The notes under the pieces were generated by a model, which was given only the letters and a program-made list of their open reading frames with translations, did not search any database and was not told the origin of the DNA. This document shows positions 61,609-64,000 of a stretch of 64,000 nucleotides of DNA, in pieces (the stretch's first letter is position 1; every line of letters starts with the position of its first letter). The position numbers and the translations under genes were made by a program. The stretch is from Rhodococcus sp. 105337 (lineage in GTDB: Bacteria; Actinomycetota; Actinomycetes; Mycobacteriales; Mycobacteriaceae): contig NZ_JABAGQ010000013.1 in assembly GCF_012844225.1 (NCBI RefSeq), forward strand, positions 81,596-145,595, read 5' to 3'.

Positions 61609-62136
61609 TCAAATATCGCCCGGATCGGTCGCGACTTGAAGGGAGTCTTCGAGTTCGGAGAGGAGATCTGCGAGACGGGCTCTCGTGTCCGCGTCCAGGG
61701 GTGCCAGCATCCTCTGCAACTTTGTGAAGTGAGCATCTGCGATCTCGTCCACGAGTTTGCGACCGGCTTCGGTCAGGGCAACGTAGACAACGCGAGCGTC
61801 GTCGGCATCCCGCACGCGCGTGACCAGCCCTGCTGCCTCGAGGCGATTGACCCGGAGGGTGAGGCCGCCAGTCGTGACGAGAGTCTGTCTGGCAAGCTCA
61901 CCGGCGGTGCATCGGTGGTCGGGTTCCGACCGCCGAAGGGCAGCGAGCACGTCGAAACCTGCCTCGTGGATACCGAATGCTTCGAATCCGGCATTGATCT
62001 CCTGGCGGTACAACAGGTAGCTACGGTGCAGACGACCGAACACCTCCAAGGCGGAGACGTCGAGTTCGGGGCGTACATGCGCCCATCCTCGGATGATGTC
62101 CTTGACGCCGTCGGGAGTTTCTCCAGCTTGGGCCAC
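61609..62136 (-). CDS. MarR-family transcriptional regulator
   Basis: 175 residues from GTG 62136, with AGGAG 6 nt upstream; ATG 62181 would add 15 residues without a ribosome binding site. The winged helix reads FDVLAALRRSEPDHRCTAGE, LARQTLVTTGGLTLRVNRLE, AAGLVTRVRDADDARVVYVA then LTEAGRKLVDEIA. MarR proteins of catabolic islands usually repress until bound by the aromatic substrate or its CoA ester. It sits just upstream of the operon in the same orientation; the palindrome at 62293-62310 is a candidate site. Confidence 0.9.
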   Translation of the reverse strand: MAQAGETPDGVKDIIRGWAHVRPELDVSALEVFGRLHRSYLLYRQEINAGFEAFGIHEAGFDVLAALRRSEPDHRCTAGELARQTLVTTGGLTLRVNRLEAAGLVTRVRDADDARVVYVALTEAGRKLVDEIADAHFTKLQRMLAPLDADTRARLADLLSELEDSLQVATDPGDI

Positions 62137-62292
62137 GTTCGCTCCTGTTCGTTGAGAGTGTCGGGTCGCCGCGGTGCGCATCGGTGGGGCACCAGGTATG
62201 GTCGCGACCTTGGGGAGCTCGGCAACTTCGATATCCAGTCTGCGGCGTCGTCGTTGAAGGTTCGGCGCCGGTGCGTTCGACGCGCCCCGGCG

Positions 62293-62310
62293 CTTAACTT
62301 AGCGGAAAGT
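62293..62310. promoter_or_regulatory. MarR operator candidate (18-bp palindrome)
   Basis: TAACTT-agcgga-AAGTTA is a perfect inverted repeat with a 6-nt centre, the form bound by MarR dimers. It lies 157 nt upstream of the MarR start in an A/T-rich patch likely to hold the promoter. The rest of 62137-62531 has only short spurious ORFs. Confidence 0.6.
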
Positions 62311-62531
62311 TACTACAATGACGATGTCCACAGGGCATGCGGACCACCTTCAATCAATCGGACCATTCGGTGGTCTGATCGCCACCATGATTGATGTAGG
62401 TGCGTGGCAGCCGATCGCGGACTCCGTCACCGGCTCATGTTTCATGACGCCCTGGCTGGCTCAGCGCCACGGTACGTGCCTAACCCGCAGTTGGGTCCCG
62501 GGCTGATCAGGAGAAAGCTGTGCTCGAGTGA

Positions 62532-62945
62532 CGCCGGGACGAGATCGTGCTCGACACCAACAATTACATGCCCTGTCGCGACGGCCACTTTCCCACCGTC
62601 GATTCGGGCGAGAAGGCGGCGCACGAACTTCGGCAGGAGCAGCTACCGCTTTCGAAGGTGGCCAAGGCGTTCATTCACATCCAAGCGCCCCGCCTCCTCA
62701 CGTCTGCGAAGCCGGCGGGTAGCCCTGACCGTCACGCGCTCTCGGTCTCGGGCGACTTCCCCGGTGCCGTCGAATTGGTCACCAGGTTGTACGACGACTT
62801 CGGGTTCGACACCGTCGACAACAGCCCGCTCAGCGAGTCGTGGCGCAGCGGTCCCGGCCGACCGGCGTGGCTCGCACACGAAGACCAGACGCGAGAACAG
62901 TTGGCCGCCAACCTTGCCGGAGCGCAGCGACCCGGGCACACGTGA
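62532..62945 (+). pseudogene. 5'-truncated F420/NADP-type oxidoreductase
   Basis: The frame is open from a TGA at 62529 and reads RRDEIVLDTNNYMPCRDGHF, then EQLPLSKVAKAFIHIQAPRL, HALSVSGDFPGAVELVTRLY and DDFGFDTVDNSPLSESWRSG. This matches the central and C-terminal part of NADPH-dependent F420 reductase-like proteins. The N-terminal Rossmann domain and start are missing, so the gene is a remnant, probably cut when the island joined the chromosome. Confidence 0.72.
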
Positions 62946-63001
62946 GTCGCGCTTTTCCGAGAACTCTCCGCAGTAATTCCCGCCCTGCCGTGAGCCGGTT
63001 G

Positions 63002-63769
63002 TCAGCGGCGTGTCACCCACTGGTTGGCCAGTCGATTTAGCCTTGCCGGTGAGCACTGCGCGACCGCAGCGAGCACTCGCGCCTGCCATCCCACCGCCCG
63101 GTGCACCCGCCCCCAAGTACGCCCCGGGCGGGTTGCCTCGTAGATCTCGGCGGCGACATCGTCGGGAGTGAGGTGGATGCCCAGCGTGCGGACGGCACCG
63201 ACGTTCATGTCGTGCGTCATCGCGGTGTCGACGAACAGCGGCCACAACGCGAACACCCGGATGTCGTACCGGCTCCATTCGAGTTCGAGAGCTTCCGTCA
63301 GGCCGCGTACCGCGAACTTCGTCGCGCTGTACGTGGCGAGGTCACGTTGCCCGTAGATCGCCGACGCCGAACAGAGGTTGACCACCTGCGCGCCCGGCGT
63401 GCGGCGCAAGTATTCGAACGCAGTGTGGCAGCCGAGGATTGCGCCCGTGACGTTCACGTCGACGATCCGGCGGTGCCGTTCGGCGGGGGTGTCCTCGAAC
63501 GGCCCGGACGAGAGGATGCCGGCGTTGTTGACGAGGATGTCGAGCCGACCGTCCGGGCAGAACTCCGACAGGGCACGGGCCCAGGCGTCGGCGTCGGTGA
63601 CGTCGAGAATGCCTGTGACGATGTCGGGCTGCGCGTCGGCGAGGCTGTGCAGCCCCGATGCGTCGACGTCGAAGGCGCCGACGCGGTAGCCGTGTCGCGC
63701 GAACTGCAGTGCGGTGGCCCGGCCGATTCCGGATGCGGCGCCGGTGACGAACACGCTGGGTTTGCTCAT
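63002..63769 (-). CDS. Short-chain dehydrogenase/reductase (intact copy of the repeated gene)
   Basis: 255 residues with VFVTGAASGIGRATALQFAR, FDVDASGL, NNAGI, the serine in NLCSASAIYGQ, YSATK and a C-terminal tail rich in Arg and Ala (GRVHRAVGWQARVLAAVAQC). Substrate unknown; the tail recalls membrane-associated fatty-alcohol or steroid SDRs of actinobacteria. ATG 63769. The 3' part of this gene recurs, decayed and deleted, at 41551-41785 in the same orientation. Confidence 0.87.
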   Translation of the reverse strand: MSKPSVFVTGAASGIGRATALQFARHGYRVGAFDVDASGLHSLADAQPDIVTGILDVTDADAWARALSEFCPDGRLDILVNNAGILSSGPFEDTPAERHRRIVDVNVTGAILGCHTAFEYLRRTPGAQVVNLCSASAIYGQRDLATYSATKFAVRGLTEALELEWSRYDIRVFALWPLFVDTAMTHDMNVGAVRTLGIHLTPDDVAAEIYEATRPGRTWGRVHRAVGWQARVLAAVAQCSPARLNRLANQWVTRR

Positions 63770-63964
63770 GGGAGGAGCCTAGACACCGCGACTCGGTTTA
63801 CGCGCCGGCTGAGTACCCTTCGTCGACGCTGGTTTTGAACGAAGCCCGCGCATCCGCTCGGCCATAAAGTTTTGACGACCGCCTCCGGCGGCTCGGTCTT
63901 TCCTGGACCGGTGTCGAACTGATGGGACTGCCCCCACTTCAGTTGACTCGTGGGGTTGAGCGGT
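63770..63964. other. Probable IS3-family element end and flank
   Basis: After the SDR start, the sequence from about 63918 onward (gatgggactgcccccacttc) resembles the conserved terminal region of IS3-family elements, with the transposase reading frame ending beyond it. The exact element tip and target duplication cannot be fixed because the other end is outside the window. 63770-63915 shows no gene. Confidence 0.45.
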
Positions 63965-64000
63965 TCAGGCCGCGTATGCGACTTGGTTGATTGTCTCAAA
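63965..64000 (-). mobile_element. IS3-family transposase OrfB, extreme C-terminus (partial)
   Basis: On the minus strand the window ends with a frame reading FETINQVAYAA followed by TGA at 63965-63967. This matches the typical C-terminal ending of IS3-family OrfB transposases (…FETINQxAYA). The rest of the element lies to the right of the window. Only 11 residues are visible. Confidence 0.6.

Noticed and set aside
62404..62976. A 190-codon plus-strand ORF overlapping the oxidoreductase remnant
   Set aside because: Ser/Arg/Thr-rich shadow composition; the other frame has clear F420/NADP-reductase homology.
1..64000. CRISPR arrays, tRNA or rRNA genes
   Set aside because: No regularly spaced repeats and no tRNA or rRNA-like sequences were noticed by eye on either strand; a dedicated search could still find a tRNA.

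Overview
The window is high-GC actinobacterial DNA. Gene content and order point to the Mycobacteriales, most likely a Rhodococcus-like nocardioform (inferred from synteny and protein character; no database search was possible). The order ilvA end, treZ, treY/treX, acyltransferase, bioA-bioF-bioD and later bioB-bsaP resembles the known mycobacterial arrangement, and an Sdh1-type succinate dehydrogenase and a BioQ-type repressor fit the same group. Several start codons lie 6-7 nt after a plausible -10 hexamer with no Shine-Dalgarno, the leaderless pattern common in these bacteria.

Layout. (1) 1-16.9 kb: the 3' end of ilvA, then maltooligosyltrehalose trehalohydrolase (treZ), separated by about 8 kb of varied genes (TetR regulator, YchJ-like protein, LOG/TIGR00725-like protein, amidohydrolase, two unknown ORFs, an orphan family-5 solute-binding lipoprotein with an SDR, an Xre/membrane pair) from treY-treX and an SGNH-bearing acyltransferase. 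(2) 17-25.9 kb: bioA, bioF-bioD, a methyltransferase, the four-gene Sdh1 operon, and an iron-siderophore binding lipoprotein behind an IdeR-like box. (3) 25.9-33.1 kb: a tightly coupled five-gene minus-strand operon (SWIM zinc finger, DUF5691, MoxR AAA+ ATPase, DUF5682, VWA protein) of unknown function. (4) 33.1-35.7 kb: bioQ divergent from bioB-bsaP with tandem operators, then an acetyltransferase. (5) 35.8-41.8 kb: a patchy accessory stretch with a secreted-like unknown protein, a DUF6924 protein, a decayed SRAP pseudogene, a MerR/membrane pair, a Tat-lipoprotein acetamidase-like protein and an SDR fragment. (6) 41.9-62.1 kb: a catabolic island of 22 minus-strand genes plus a MarR regulator. 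(7) 62.5-64 kb: a truncated F420/NADP-type oxidoreductase, an intact SDR, and what looks like the 3' end of an IS3-family transposase.

The island is the most interesting part. It encodes a NitT/TauT-type ABC importer, a three-subunit molybdenum hydroxylase, an aspartate-dehydrogenase-like protein, an aldehyde dehydrogenase, two RidA-family proteins, a cupin, a Rieske oxygenase with a separate reductase, a two-domain extradiol dioxygenase, an alpha/beta hydrolase and a second hydrolase-like protein lacking its nucleophile, two SDRs (one lacking the YxxxK motif), a ThDP enzyme and small unknown proteins. Most genes overlap or are separated by fewer than 40 nt. I infer a pathway for an anionic nitrogen-containing aromatic or N-heteroaromatic compound; the substrate cannot be read from sequence. 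The island is bracketed in direct orientation by an intact SDR gene (63002-63769) and a decayed, internally deleted copy of its 3' part (41551-41785), a likely footprint of how it was acquired or rearranged.

Biotin synthesis appears to be a BioQ regulon: a 29-bp perfect palindrome lies at the bioF promoter and two related palindromes lie between bioQ and bioB. All coordinates and alignments were made by eye.
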